From NCBI GenBank assembly GCA_937915725.1, contig CALGGV010000101.1:1-31679 (forward strand): a stretch of 31,679 bases of DNA, in the 5' to 3' direction. Shown piece by piece: positions 24,226-31,679 of the stretch; within the stretch, counting starts at the first letter, position 1; each line of letters begins with the position of its first letter. Both the position numbers and the translations under genes were made by a program. The notes below the pieces were generated by a model. The model made no database searches and was not told the origin of the DNA. It worked only from the letters and a program-made list of their open reading frames with translations. The DNA comes from an uncultured Selenomonadales bacterium. GTDB taxonomy: Bacteria > Bacillota > Negativicutes > Selenomonadales > Selenomonadaceae.

Positions 24226-25794
24226 TTAATATTTTCTAACGTCGAATGGAATTTGTTTAAAAGTTATTCGGTATTTCATTAATTCGTTATCGCTAAGGTT
24301 GCAACTTTCGGCGTAGATAACGTAATTTTCGGCGCGGGTTTTAATCTGCGCGAGGGCTGTCCAACTCAAATTTTCAAAGAAATAATAAGCCGTGTCATTG
24401 TCTAAGCCCAATAAATTTTTTTCCTCACTCGGTACATAATTTTTGCCAGTTTCACTGAAATAAATATAGTCAAAAATTTTTTCAAGCGGTACAGATTCAT
24501 TTAAAAAGCCATCTTCGTCAAAAAGTTTTTCGCCTATTTCGTAAAATGTAAATTCGCCGCCTACCCGTTTAACGCGCTCGGCTGTAATATTTTCTGCGTA
24601 GTCATTCAATTCTATCAGAATAAATTTGCGGTTGCCGCCGTCTTGTTTGTTCAAATTTATAACTGCGTGGGCAGTCGTGCCGCTCCCTGCAAAACTGTCA
24701 AGCACGATTGAATTTTTTTCTGTCGCAAGTTGCAAAATTCTTTCAACAGTTCCAACAGGTTTTGGTTTTGGAAAATCTTTTTTATCAAAGCCTAAATTTA
24801 TAAAAGTTTCAGTGCCGCGTTCGCTGTTTACATCTTTGAAAGTCCAAGAGCTTGTTGGTTTTACAAATTCTTTGTCGTCTAAATAATCTTTTTGCATTAC
24901 GCTCCAAACTTTTCTTGTTGGCAAATATTTTGGAAATATGGCAGATAAATTTTGCCTTGCTAAGTCGATACTCCAACGCCAAACACTTTCCATACCGTCT
25001 GCGCGAATTGGCTTAATTTGAATATAGCCGAGTAACACTTTATCTTCAGTATCAGGGAAAAAATCGCCTGTCATTTCATTGTAGTAAAAATAATAAAATA
25101 AATTTGGGCGGTCTTCCCTTAAATCAAAATCGCCAGTTTTTCTTAAATCAGTTTCACGATATTTGCGCCCGTCCTTGTCAATTTTGTTAAATCGTTTTGT
25201 AACTTTTTCTTCAGGTTTAAATCCTTTCCACGTTAAAGAATCAATATTTTTTGCGTAAATCAAAATATATTCGTGCGCCGTTGCTACAAATTTACTGAAT
25301 GTTCGCCCTGAAGGTTTATTCACGTTAGAAATATTACTGATAAAATTATTTACGCCAAAAATTTCATCACAAACAAATTTTAAATTAAAAAGTTCAGTAT
25401 CGTCAATAGAAATAAAAATTGCGCCGTCATTAGCCAAAAGTTTTTGCAAAAGTCTAAGGCGCGGGTACATCATACAGAGCCATTTATCGTGCCGCGTTAA
25501 ATCTTCGCCTTCCTTGCCTACAACCTGCCCTAACCATTTTTGAAGGCGCGAGTCTGAAACATTGTCATTGTAAATCCAATTTTCGTTGCCTGTGTTATAA
25601 GGCGGGTCGATATAGATACATTTGATTTTATTTTCATAGCGCGGCAAAAGACTTTTCAGCGCAATTAAATTATCGCCGTGAATAATTTTGTTGTCAGAAT
25701 TGCCGACTGAAAATTTTTTGTCTAAGAAATGAAACGGTACGTGCTGATGATAAGTAATAACTTTGTCTTTTCCTAACCAATTTAAACTAGGCAT
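24226..25794 (-). CDS. Orphan DNA adenine methyltransferase, type III Mod-like (beta class)
   Basis: A 522-aa predicted N6-adenine DNA methyltransferase. Motif IV DPPYNTGN is at 63-70 and the SAM motif DSFAGSGTTAH at about 366-376; this order is the beta class, as in type III Mod and some type II enzymes. The central region, presumed to recognise the target, is variable. GGAGGT lies before the ATG at 25794. No Res or other restriction subunit is in the window, and a terminator follows directly, so it appears to be solitary. It is probably co-transcribed with the PIN pair and sbcC. Roles in gene control or protection are possible. Confidence 0.88.
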   Translation of the reverse strand: MPSLNWLGKDKVITYHQHVPFHFLDKKFSVGNSDNKIIHGDNLIALKSLLPRYENKIKCIYIDPPYNTGNENWIYNDNVSDSRLQKWLGQVVGKEGEDLTRHDKWLCMMYPRLRLLQKLLANDGAIFISIDDTELFNLKFVCDEIFGVNNFISNISNVNKPSGRTFSKFVATAHEYILIYAKNIDSLTWKGFKPEEKVTKRFNKIDKDGRKYRETDLRKTGDFDLREDRPNLFYYFYYNEMTGDFFPDTEDKVLLGYIQIKPIRADGMESVWRWSIDLARQNLSAIFPKYLPTRKVWSVMQKDYLDDKEFVKPTSSWTFKDVNSERGTETFINLGFDKKDFPKPKPVGTVERILQLATEKNSIVLDSFAGSGTTAHAVINLNKQDGGNRKFILIELNDYAENITAERVKRVGGEFTFYEIGEKLFDEDGFLNESVPLEKIFDYIYFSETGKNYVPSEEKNLLGLDNDTAYYFFENLSWTALAQIKTRAENYVIYAESCNLSDNELMKYRITFKQIPFDVRKY

Positions 25795-25810
25795 TTGAAT
25801 ACCTCCAAAA

Positions 25811-26023
25811 TTACGATTTTAAATTTTTAGCGTATTCAGTGGCTTTTTTGCTCAATTCACGAACAGAAATATTTTGATTCAAATTTTCTTCGCGCCACTT
25901 TGTGTAGTCAAAATTTTCACGTTTTATCAATGAAATAAATCTTTCGGCGTCAACCGTTCCGAGTTTTTCATTCAAAATTTTCATTCCGGCTAATCTGATT
26001 GAGTTGTCAGTTTCAGTAAACAT
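25811..26023 (-). CDS. Small partner of the PIN protein (candidate antitoxin)
   Basis: A 70-aa, charged protein: MFTETDNSIRLAGMKILNEK, then GTVDAERFISLIKRENFDYT and VRELSKKATEYAKNLKS. The ATG directly follows the TAA of the PIN gene, and its ribosome site AGGAGGTT lies inside the last PIN codons, so translation is coupled. Similar small proteins beside PIN genes are known to me from memory only; antitoxin function is inferred from size and pairing, and no DNA-binding fold is recognised. Confidence 0.75.
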   Translation of the reverse strand: MFTETDNSIRLAGMKILNEKLGTVDAERFISLIKRENFDYTKWREENLNQNISVRELSKKATEYAKNLKS

Positions 26024-26455
26024 TTATTCAACCTCCTGCAAAAAATTTATTGGACTTACAATTTTAATTTCATTAACAGGCGTATTCAATAATTTTTTAT
26101 CGACGGTAATAAAATAATCGCAGTTTGCAAAAATCGCGCAGGCAATGTGCAAGGCGTCATAAGTTTTAAAATTTTTTTCTGCTTGCAATTTTTCAGCCGT
26201 CAAAATAATTTTCTCATTTTCTTCAGAAATATTTTCCTTCGCAATGAACCGCCAATTTGCAATTTGAAATTTTTTATCGTCATAGGGATTATTTTTATTT
26301 TCGTAGTCCAAAATGTAAGACCAAACTAAATTGTAAAAGCCGCGCTTAATTTGATTCTGAATGTGCAACTTTGCAATAGTTTCAAGATGAATTTTTATTT
26401 GCGTTTGGTCATCGAAAGGGCGATTGTAACAGCAATTATCCAAATAAATTTTCAT
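26024..26455 (-). CDS. PIN-domain protein (putative ribonuclease, toxin-like)
   Basis: A 143-aa PIN-fold protein. Acidic residues expected at the active site are visible: D6 in MKIYLDNCCYNRPFDD, an acidic region in the centre, D in TYDALHIACA and D in YFITVDKKLL. The NCCYNRPFDD start is typical of one PIN subfamily. It is followed without a gap by the small gene, giving a toxin-first order if this is a toxin-antitoxin pair. It lies 23 bp downstream of sbcC. Confidence 0.85.
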   Translation of the reverse strand: MKIYLDNCCYNRPFDDQTQIKIHLETIAKLHIQNQIKRGFYNLVWSYILDYENKNNPYDDKKFQIANWRFIAKENISEENEKIILTAEKLQAEKNFKTYDALHIACAIFANCDYFITVDKKLLNTPVNEIKIVSPINFLQEVE

Positions 26456-26478
26456 TGAATTTGAACACCTCCAAAAAT

Positions 26479-29121
26479 TTATCTTGCAAAATAGGCGGTA
26501 CTGCCGGTTTTAGTTTTGACAACTTCCAATCGAACAGGTACGCGGCGTTTCAATTCGTCAACGTGCGAAATAATTCCTACGAGACGTCCGCCGCTCTGTA
26601 AATCTGTCAAGGCATTCATTGCAATATCTAAAGTTTCATTGTCCAAAGTTCCAAAACCTTCATCAATAAAAATCGTGTCGAGTTTAATCCCGCCTGCAGT
26701 ATTTTTGACGACAGCCGCCAAGCCCAACGCCAAACTTAATGACGCCAAAAAAGATTCACCGCCGCTTAAAGTTTCGACGGGGCGCGCCGTGCCGGTGTAG
26801 GCGTCCAAAATTTCCAAATTTAAGCCTTCGAGTTTTTGGCGTGAAAGTTCGTTTCTTTCGTTGCGAAAACGATAACGCCCGCCACTCATTCTTTCAAGGC
26901 GTTCATTTGCCTCAAAAATAATTTCGTTGAAAATAGAATTTAAGTAGTAGCGTTGAAAAGTAATTTTGGAAATAGTACCGTTTGCCACGTCAGAAAGTTT
27001 TTTCCAAATTTGATAATCCTTGTTGGCGGCGTTTAAATCTGCGCTAAGAATTTCAAGTTTTTTGGAAATATCCTGCAGGCGATTCAAATTATTCTCAAGT
27101 TTGGCAGATTCAGTAACGGCGGCAGTATAATTATCCTGTGCGAGGATTTTTTTATTTTTAAAATCGGGGATATTGGGCGGCGTTTTGCCTGCAATTTTTT
27201 TGGCGGCGTCATTGAAAGAATTTTGGGCGGCTGTAACTTTGCCTTGACATTCGGAAAATTCCTTTTCACTTTTGTGAAAAATATCTTCGGCGGCTTGCCA
27301 CGCGGCGTCAAGATTTTCTTTTTGAGTTTGCGCGGCGCGTAAATCTTGCGAAATTTTATTTAAATCAATCAAAAAAGCCGGCGGAATTTGCGCTCTTTTT
27401 TCTTCGACGATACCGCGCAATTTTTCTACAGTACGAGTTTTATTTTCTAAGTCAAGGCGCGCAGTTTTAACTTTTTCGACAACATTTTTTGTGAAAGTTT
27501 CCCCCTTGAGGATTCTTTCGCGGCAAATTTTCAAATTTTCGGTGGCTTGTTTAGTTTCATTGTAAAAAGTTTCAGCCGCTTTAATTTCCACAACGTCAAC
27601 AAATTTTTCAAGTAAATTTTTCTGCGCGTTAATTTTTTCTTCAATCGCAGTAATTCCGCGTTTGGCGGCGTCAAGTTCGATTTGTTTTTTGTTAAGAAAA
27701 GTTTCGGCGCGTTCAATTTCTTCATCAGTAGGAATAATTTCATTAGTAACGGCAAGGTTAGGATGGTGCATGGAGCCGCAAACGGGGCAAGGTTCGCCGT
27801 CCTTTAAATCTTTAGCTAATTTTGCGGCAGTGCACATTTTCTGAACAAGTTGCAAGCGTTTCAATTCTTTTTGGGCGGCGTCGAAATTTTTTTGTGCAAT
27901 GTGGAAACGTTTTTGAGATAAGCCGAATTCTTTTTTAAGGCGGGCAATTTCTTTTTTGCAAGTTTCGTATTCCTGCGCGTCTTTGAGTTTTTGGGCGGCT
28001 TTTACAAAATTTGCGTCCGCGTCCTGCAATTTTGACGCTTGATTTTTTAAACCTTCGAGAGTTTCTTCACATTTTTTTTGCTGACGTTCCAATTTTTTTA
28101 AATTTTCCTGCGCGGCTAATTCTTCTTTTTGGGCTTTTAACAATTCTTGATATTTGGCTTGCAGTTCAGTAAAAGCGATTTTTATTTTGGTTAATTCGGC
28201 GATTTTATTTTTGAGTTCGTCGCGCAGATTTTCTTCAGACTTGCGCTTTTCGTATTCAGCTTGCGCGGCTTTTAAATCAGCAGAAATTTTTTCAAGTGCG
28301 GCTTGAGTTTTGGAAAGATTTTTTTGAGCGGCGTCAAGGTTTTCAAATTCTTTGTTAAGAATTTCGGCGGCGGTTAAATCTGCAACTGCTTTATCCAAAT
28401 TTACTTTAAGGGCGGCGATTTTATTTTTGGAGCGGCTTAAATTTTCAGTAAAAATTTCAAGCAAGGCAGGCAGGTTAATTTTTTCATCTTGAATATTACC
28501 AATTTCGGCGGCGTCATTTTGCAAATTTTTTTGTTGAGTTTCAAGGTCTTTGCAAAGTTTTTCGGCGTCAACAGACTTTTCTTTCAAACGTTTTTCAATC
28601 AGCGCGTAAAAATTGGCGTCAAAGATTGTATTAAGGACTTCGCCGCGTTCCTTTGAATTTGCGGTTAAAAATTTTTTAAAGCTGCCCTGCGGTAAAAGTA
28701 TAACCTGCCGGAATTGTTCAATCTTAAAGCCGATAATTTCAGCAACAATTTTGCTGACTTTGACTGCGCCGCTCTCAAGTAAAAGATTGTTGCAATAAAT
28801 TTCGGCGGTAGGGTCTGAATTGCCGAATTTTAAACCGCGCTTAATCTTGTAAATTTTATCGCCGAGAGCAAAAGTAAATTCAACTTCAGTTTGAACGGTT
28901 GCGGCGGCTTGTTCGGAGCGCATCATTTTTCCGTTACGTTCGCCACCAGAGCTACTGCCGTAAAGCGCGTAACAAATAGCGTCAAGAATTGAAGTTTTAC
29001 CTGCGCCGGTTGCGCCGTGTATCAAGAAAAAATTTTCGCCGTCTAATCCTTTTTCAAAATCTAATTCAATGGTTTTTGCAAACGGTTCAAACGCCGTCAT
29101 TTTTAAATTTATTGGTTTCAT
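26479..29121 (-). CDS. sbcC: SbcC/Rad50-type exonuclease subunit
   Basis: SbcC is the SMC-like ATPase that, with the nuclease SbcD, opens hairpins and processes DNA ends. The 880-aa protein has Walker A GATGAGKTS (36-44), two long coiled coils, a zinc hook CPVC at 445-448 at the midpoint, signature LSGGESFLAS and Walker B DTIFIDEGFGTLD. The start is ATG 29121 (MKPINLKMTAFEPF), after AAAGGA; a frame extending to 29244 adds 41 atypical residues. SbcD, usually just upstream, is not present in the window. It is the probable first gene of an operon with the PIN pair and the methyltransferase. Confidence 0.93.
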   Translation of the reverse strand: MKPINLKMTAFEPFAKTIELDFEKGLDGENFFLIHGATGAGKTSILDAICYALYGSSSGGERNGKMMRSEQAAATVQTEVEFTFALGDKIYKIKRGLKFGNSDPTAEIYCNNLLLESGAVKVSKIVAEIIGFKIEQFRQVILLPQGSFKKFLTANSKERGEVLNTIFDANFYALIEKRLKEKSVDAEKLCKDLETQQKNLQNDAAEIGNIQDEKINLPALLEIFTENLSRSKNKIAALKVNLDKAVADLTAAEILNKEFENLDAAQKNLSKTQAALEKISADLKAAQAEYEKRKSEENLRDELKNKIAELTKIKIAFTELQAKYQELLKAQKEELAAQENLKKLERQQKKCEETLEGLKNQASKLQDADANFVKAAQKLKDAQEYETCKKEIARLKKEFGLSQKRFHIAQKNFDAAQKELKRLQLVQKMCTAAKLAKDLKDGEPCPVCGSMHHPNLAVTNEIIPTDEEIERAETFLNKKQIELDAAKRGITAIEEKINAQKNLLEKFVDVVEIKAAETFYNETKQATENLKICRERILKGETFTKNVVEKVKTARLDLENKTRTVEKLRGIVEEKRAQIPPAFLIDLNKISQDLRAAQTQKENLDAAWQAAEDIFHKSEKEFSECQGKVTAAQNSFNDAAKKIAGKTPPNIPDFKNKKILAQDNYTAAVTESAKLENNLNRLQDISKKLEILSADLNAANKDYQIWKKLSDVANGTISKITFQRYYLNSIFNEIIFEANERLERMSGGRYRFRNERNELSRQKLEGLNLEILDAYTGTARPVETLSGGESFLASLSLALGLAAVVKNTAGGIKLDTIFIDEGFGTLDNETLDIAMNALTDLQSGGRLVGIISHVDELKRRVPVRLEVVKTKTGSTAYFAR

Positions 29122-29224
29122 TTTGATTATTCCTTTCAATTTTGTTGATTTTTTTCCTTTAGTTGAAATTTTAACGTCCCGCGCCGTCTTAGTTTTTGCC
29201 TGTAAAATTGAACGCGAGAGCAAA

Positions 29225-29248
29225 TTTCTTGTTTCGATTGACAAGAAA
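29225..29248. promoter_or_regulatory. Perfect inverted repeat upstream of sbcC
   Basis: TTTCTTGT and ACAAGAAA form an 8-bp stem with an 8-nt loop, about 100 bp upstream of the sbcC start. A hairpin in the leader or an operator are both possible; it has no T-run. Confidence 0.4.
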
Positions 29249-29548
29249 GTACATTTATAATAGAAAAATTATTGATTAAGAAAAGTAAAACAGCCCGCCG
29301 CACTCCGTTTTTGCTTGGGACTTTAAGACTAAGAAAACGTGAGAAAACGCGGCTGGAACTTTGAACTACTTTTTGTTTGACGCGAAAAACGCTTTAGAGA
29401 GCACGCTGCTAAAGAGCGCGCCACACCGCGCATGCTACGCAACCGCGCAGGGCGACGCCTTTTCTTTGGTTGCAAGGCGTGCGTTGCTCTTATTTATCCT
29501 AAAGAAAGAAAGTACATAACATAAACAAAAAATTATTAATTAAGAAAA
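29245..29548. repeat. ~40-bp direct repeats flanking dispersed element copy 3
   Basis: GAAAGTACAT followed by A/T-rich DNA ending in AAATTATT(G/A)ATTAAGAAAA occurs at 29245-29284 and 29508-29547, on either side of element copy 3. Between sbcC and rpmB (29122-29615) no gene is seen. Confidence 0.75.
29290..29507 (-). repeat. Dispersed repeat element, copy 3 (reverse orientation)
   Basis: The reverse complement shares with copies 1 and 2 the GCGTTTTTCGCGTCAAACAA block, AGTTCAAAGTTCCAGCCGCG, TTTTCTCACGTT, and GGAGTGCGGCGGG. Like copy 2 it has the extra GC-rich segment with GCGCGG...GCGTAGCA and GTGCTCTCT. The outer TGTTTACAAA ends are not seen. The left palindrome is decayed to CTTTCTTTAGGA. 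Confidence 0.85.
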
Positions 29549-29553
29549 AAAAT

Positions 29554-29582
29554 TTGCAACGGTAAAAAAGCTGTGATATAAT
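29554..29582 (+). promoter_or_regulatory. Sigma-70 promoter of rpmB
   Basis: -35 TTGCAA (29554-29559), a 17-bp spacer and -10 TATAAT (29577-29582), 33 bp before the rpmB start codon, which follows GAAGGGAGTG. Confidence 0.88.
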
Positions 29583-29615
29583 ACGCGCGTTACTTTTGAA
29601 GGGAGTGAATTTTCT

Positions 29616-29807
29616 ATGTCCGCATATTGCGAGATTTGCCATAAAGGTACTATGTCAGGTATGAACGTCAGCCATTCACATTTAAAAACTAAACGTAAAT
29701 GGAAACCGAATATTCAACGTGTACGCGCTGTTGTTGACGGCGAAATTAAACGTGTTAATGTTTGCACTCGTTGCCTTCGTTCCGGAAAAATTCAACGCGC
29801 TATTTAA
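29616..29807 (+). CDS. rpmB: Ribosomal protein bL28 (zinc-binding form)
   Basis: bL28 is a structural protein of the large ribosomal subunit. The 63-aa product carries four cysteines in two CxxC pairs (C5/C8 and C50/C53), which marks the zinc-binding paralogue type rather than the Cys-less type used under zinc limitation in some bacteria. The core motif MSGMNVSHSH is followed by TKRKWKPNIQ. It is a single-gene unit with its own promoter and terminator. Confidence 0.97.
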   Translation: MSAYCEICHKGTMSGMNVSHSHLKTKRKWKPNIQRVRAVVDGEIKRVNVCTRCLRSGKIQRAI

Positions 29808-29828
29808 TTTTTGGCGATAAAAAAAATG

Positions 29829-29860
29829 CCTCGGTCACAAAAAGTGGTCGAGGTTTTTTT
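29829..29860. terminator. Terminator shared by rpmB and the convergent DUF4127 gene
   Basis: CCTCGGTCAC / GTGGTCGAGG pair along all ten positions (two G-U) around AAAAA, followed by seven T residues and preceded by an A-run. Confidence 0.92.
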
Positions 29861-31454
29861 ATTCAAAACTAATTTCACTTTCAAACATTCTGTTCCACGG
29901 AAATTGCACACGAATTTTATCTTTTAATCTAACTTCAGAAAAATTATTCTTAACAAAATAAGTAAGCATTTGTTCACACCACGCGGCGGCGTCATATTTT
30001 TTTTCGTCCAAAGAATTATAATAACCTTCGCCGTTAATCCAATTCAACTGCGCAGAAACAATATTTCTAATATTCGCCTGATAAGCCCAATCGTCAAGGT
30101 AGCGTGTAAATAAAAGCTGATTTTTATCATTGGAGCTCATTTTTTTTGCCAAAATCCCCGTCGAAAGAGCAGAGCCGGTTGAATTTGTAGCAGTATTCCA
30201 GCCCGCGTAAGAATGCAATTTAAAAAGCATTTTTTGATTTTTCAATTTCTCAAGCATTGCGTTATCTGCGCCGTTAGCAAAGGAAATATCGGCAACTGAA
30301 ACTTTCGCTCCGCTATTTAAATAACTTTGAACGCTGTTTACAAAAGAATTTGTACCTTCCCTGGCGATTGAATTATTTAACGGGCTTATCGCCTCATAAG
30401 TTTTGCCGTCGGGATTAGTATTTACCGCCAAAATAAAATCTGCGCGAGAGGCATCATAAACACGATTTGCGCCAAGTGCCAAAAATTCTGCGTTAATGGA
30501 ATCGTCAATACTTTCATCAGAATAAGTAGGAATAGTTTTGCCGCCCGCGCCCGTGTTGTAGGAAACAAAAACCGAAGTTTTATCGTTTGTATGGTCGTGA
30601 ATTGCCCGCGTCAAAAGTATTAAGCCCATTTCATCAATTCCGGCGATTGTCTGATACCTATTTTTAGTAATTTTTTCGCCGTACTTTGCCAAATTTCGCC
30701 CTTCCATATGAGTTTGAGAAAAAGGCGCGTTATCGTCACGCCCCAACAAAAGACAATCGAAAATTTTTTCATTAGCCATATCGATTAATTTTTCATTAGC
30801 CTCAAAATTTTTTTCCCGCCGTTCCTGCCAATCATTCAACGCACGCTCCGGAATTAATTTTTGCAGAAAAACTATTTCCTTATTTTCACGCGGCGTCAAG
30901 CCTTCAACTTCCAATTTATCAATCAGCGCGGTATAGCGGAAAATATTTGCGCCGTAATGCCTGTAATAATCCGGCTCCTCGTAACCGGAAGAAAGAGCAT
31001 TGCGCGGCGTTCTCATTATGGAGCCGAAAACGTAAATTGGCAATTTTTTATTTTTCTTGCGAAAATCTCTGAAAAGTTCGGCGCGTTCCAAAATCAACTG
31101 CTTGTCGTAATTGTGCTTGCGGGAAGAAATTAAACTGCCGTAAAGCATAGCGTCTGAAGAAATGACGGCGGCTTTTATATCTTTTTTAGTATTTCTGTCT
31201 AACCATTCCCACAATCTGTCGGGGTTGCCAAAATCTTCACGGCTGCCCAAAATTTCTTTCGGCGGCGTAATAACTTTATAACCGGCGCGTTCAATAACTT
31301 CAATAGTTTGTTCAACAACAACCGGGCGGTTATCGTGCGGAATGTATAAAATTTTTTCCGGTTCATTTTTACGTTTTGCATCGGCGTTTGGCGTTGCTGT
31401 AAAAATTCCAATTAAAGACAGTGCAACGCCTAAAATTTTCCACGCCTTTTTCAA
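29859..31454 (-). CDS. Exported DUF4127 family protein
   Basis: A 531-aa protein with a signal peptide (MKKAWKILGVALSLIGIFTATPNADA) and one long domain of the DUF4127 type: ILYIPHDNRPV, ISSDAMLYGSLISSR, LLLGRDDNAPFSQTH, AGIDEMGLILLTRA and a C-terminal SYAGWNTATNSTG. The biochemical role of the family is not established to my knowledge; conserved Asp, His and Glu residues could bind metal. The start is TTG 31454, 8 bp after AAGGGGG; the longer frame from 31493 would precede this ribosome site. Confidence 0.88.
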   Translation of the reverse strand: MKKAWKILGVALSLIGIFTATPNADAKRKNEPEKILYIPHDNRPVVVEQTIEVIERAGYKVITPPKEILGSREDFGNPDRLWEWLDRNTKKDIKAAVISSDAMLYGSLISSRKHNYDKQLILERAELFRDFRKKNKKLPIYVFGSIMRTPRNALSSGYEEPDYYRHYGANIFRYTALIDKLEVEGLTPRENKEIVFLQKLIPERALNDWQERREKNFEANEKLIDMANEKIFDCLLLGRDDNAPFSQTHMEGRNLAKYGEKITKNRYQTIAGIDEMGLILLTRAIHDHTNDKTSVFVSYNTGAGGKTIPTYSDESIDDSINAEFLALGANRVYDASRADFILAVNTNPDGKTYEAISPLNNSIAREGTNSFVNSVQSYLNSGAKVSVADISFANGADNAMLEKLKNQKMLFKLHSYAGWNTATNSTGSALSTGILAKKMSSNDKNQLLFTRYLDDWAYQANIRNIVSAQLNWINGEGYYNSLDEKKYDAAAWCEQMLTYFVKNNFSEVRLKDKIRVQFPWNRMFESEISFE

Positions 31455-31500
31455 AAAACATTCCCCCTTGTTTAATGTTATATTTACTATCAAACTTACT

Positions 31501-31679
31501 TGAGCGAATATCGCCCCTGCAATTCAATGAGTAAGAGAATGGCTATCACGCGCTTTATTTTTTGCCTGTAGATTTTTTACTTGCGCGAATATCGCCCCTG
31601 CAATTCGATGAGTAAGAGAATTGCTATCACGCGCTTTATTTTTTGCCTGTAGATTTTTTACTTGCGCGAATATCGCCCC
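31501..31679. repeat. 81-bp tandem repeat at the right edge
   Basis: Units start with GCGAATATCGCCCCTGCAATT at 31504, 31585 and 31666, a strict 81-bp period, with only a few base differences (31503, 31525, 31536) between units one and two. The array runs off the window. Confidence 0.92.
31524..31679 (-). CDS. Possible 3' end of a reading frame made of 27-residue repeats (partial)
   Basis: On the minus strand the 81-bp repeat (27 codons) is open from the right edge to a TGA at 31526-31524, giving 51 residues of the unit GAIFAQVKNLQAKN, KARDSNSLTHRIA. In the last unit CGA (Arg) has changed to TGA. The frame enters from beyond the window, so start and ribosome site cannot be judged. It may be an accidental open frame in a non-coding repeat. 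Confidence 0.3.
   Translation of the reverse strand, partial: GAIFAQVKNLQAKNKARDSNSLTHRIAGAIFAQVKNLQAKNKARDSHSLTH

Noticed and set aside
24226..25794. Complete type III restriction-modification system
   Set aside because: No helicase/nuclease Res gene is present on either side of the methyltransferase.
29122..29244. Longer SbcC N-terminus
   Set aside because: The SbcC family begins at MKPINLKM; the extra part has a TTG start without a ribosome site and overlaps a hairpin.
31501..31679. CRISPR-like array at the right edge
   Set aside because: The whole 81-bp unit is repeated, with no unique spacers between short repeats.

Overview
The window looks like chromosomal DNA of a low-GC, flagellated, anaerobic Gram-negative Firmicute, most likely Negativicutes (Selenomonadales). 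This is inferred from the flagellar export genes, a stand-alone carboxyltransferase subunit like those of oxaloacetate/methylmalonyl-CoA decarboxylases, HPr with both His15 and Ser46, a zinc-type L28, DUF4127 and frequent TTG starts. No rRNA or tRNA gene was seen.

Layout. 1-422: three ~116 bp tandem repeats. 423-7440 (+): flagellar export genes fliP-fliQ-fliR-flhB, then flhA and flhF, closed by a terminator. 7491-11552: a near mirror-symmetric signalling locus of two divergent pairs (small HTH protein / Hanks-type Ser/Thr kinase) facing inward around two small Cys-rich genes. 11621-14839 (-): mfd. 14840-15789: a gene-free stretch holding a duplicated, interrupted copy of the mfd 5' end with inserted repeat elements. 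15790-17852 (+): ptsH-ptsI. 17926-19453 (-): metA plus a secreted protein. 19626-21011 (+): carboxyltransferase subunit. 21420-24085 (-): feoA-feoB and a FeoB-associated Cys-rich/HMA fusion. 24226-29121 (-): sbcC, PIN protein, small partner and an orphan Mod-type DNA methyltransferase, probably one operon. 29616-29807 (+): rpmB. 29859-31454 (-): exported DUF4127 protein. From 31501 an 81 bp tandem repeat runs off the right edge.

The intergenic DNA is rich in structure. Five spacers carry hairpin-like elements whose two arms are built from degenerate 7-nt repeats. A separate family of ~200-255 bp elements with a TGTTTACAAA terminal inverted repeat occurs three times, plus one degenerate relative. 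One copy interrupts a tandem duplicate of the mfd start, which fixes its ends. The best candidates for undescribed biology are the paired HTH/kinase locus and the heptameric hairpin family.
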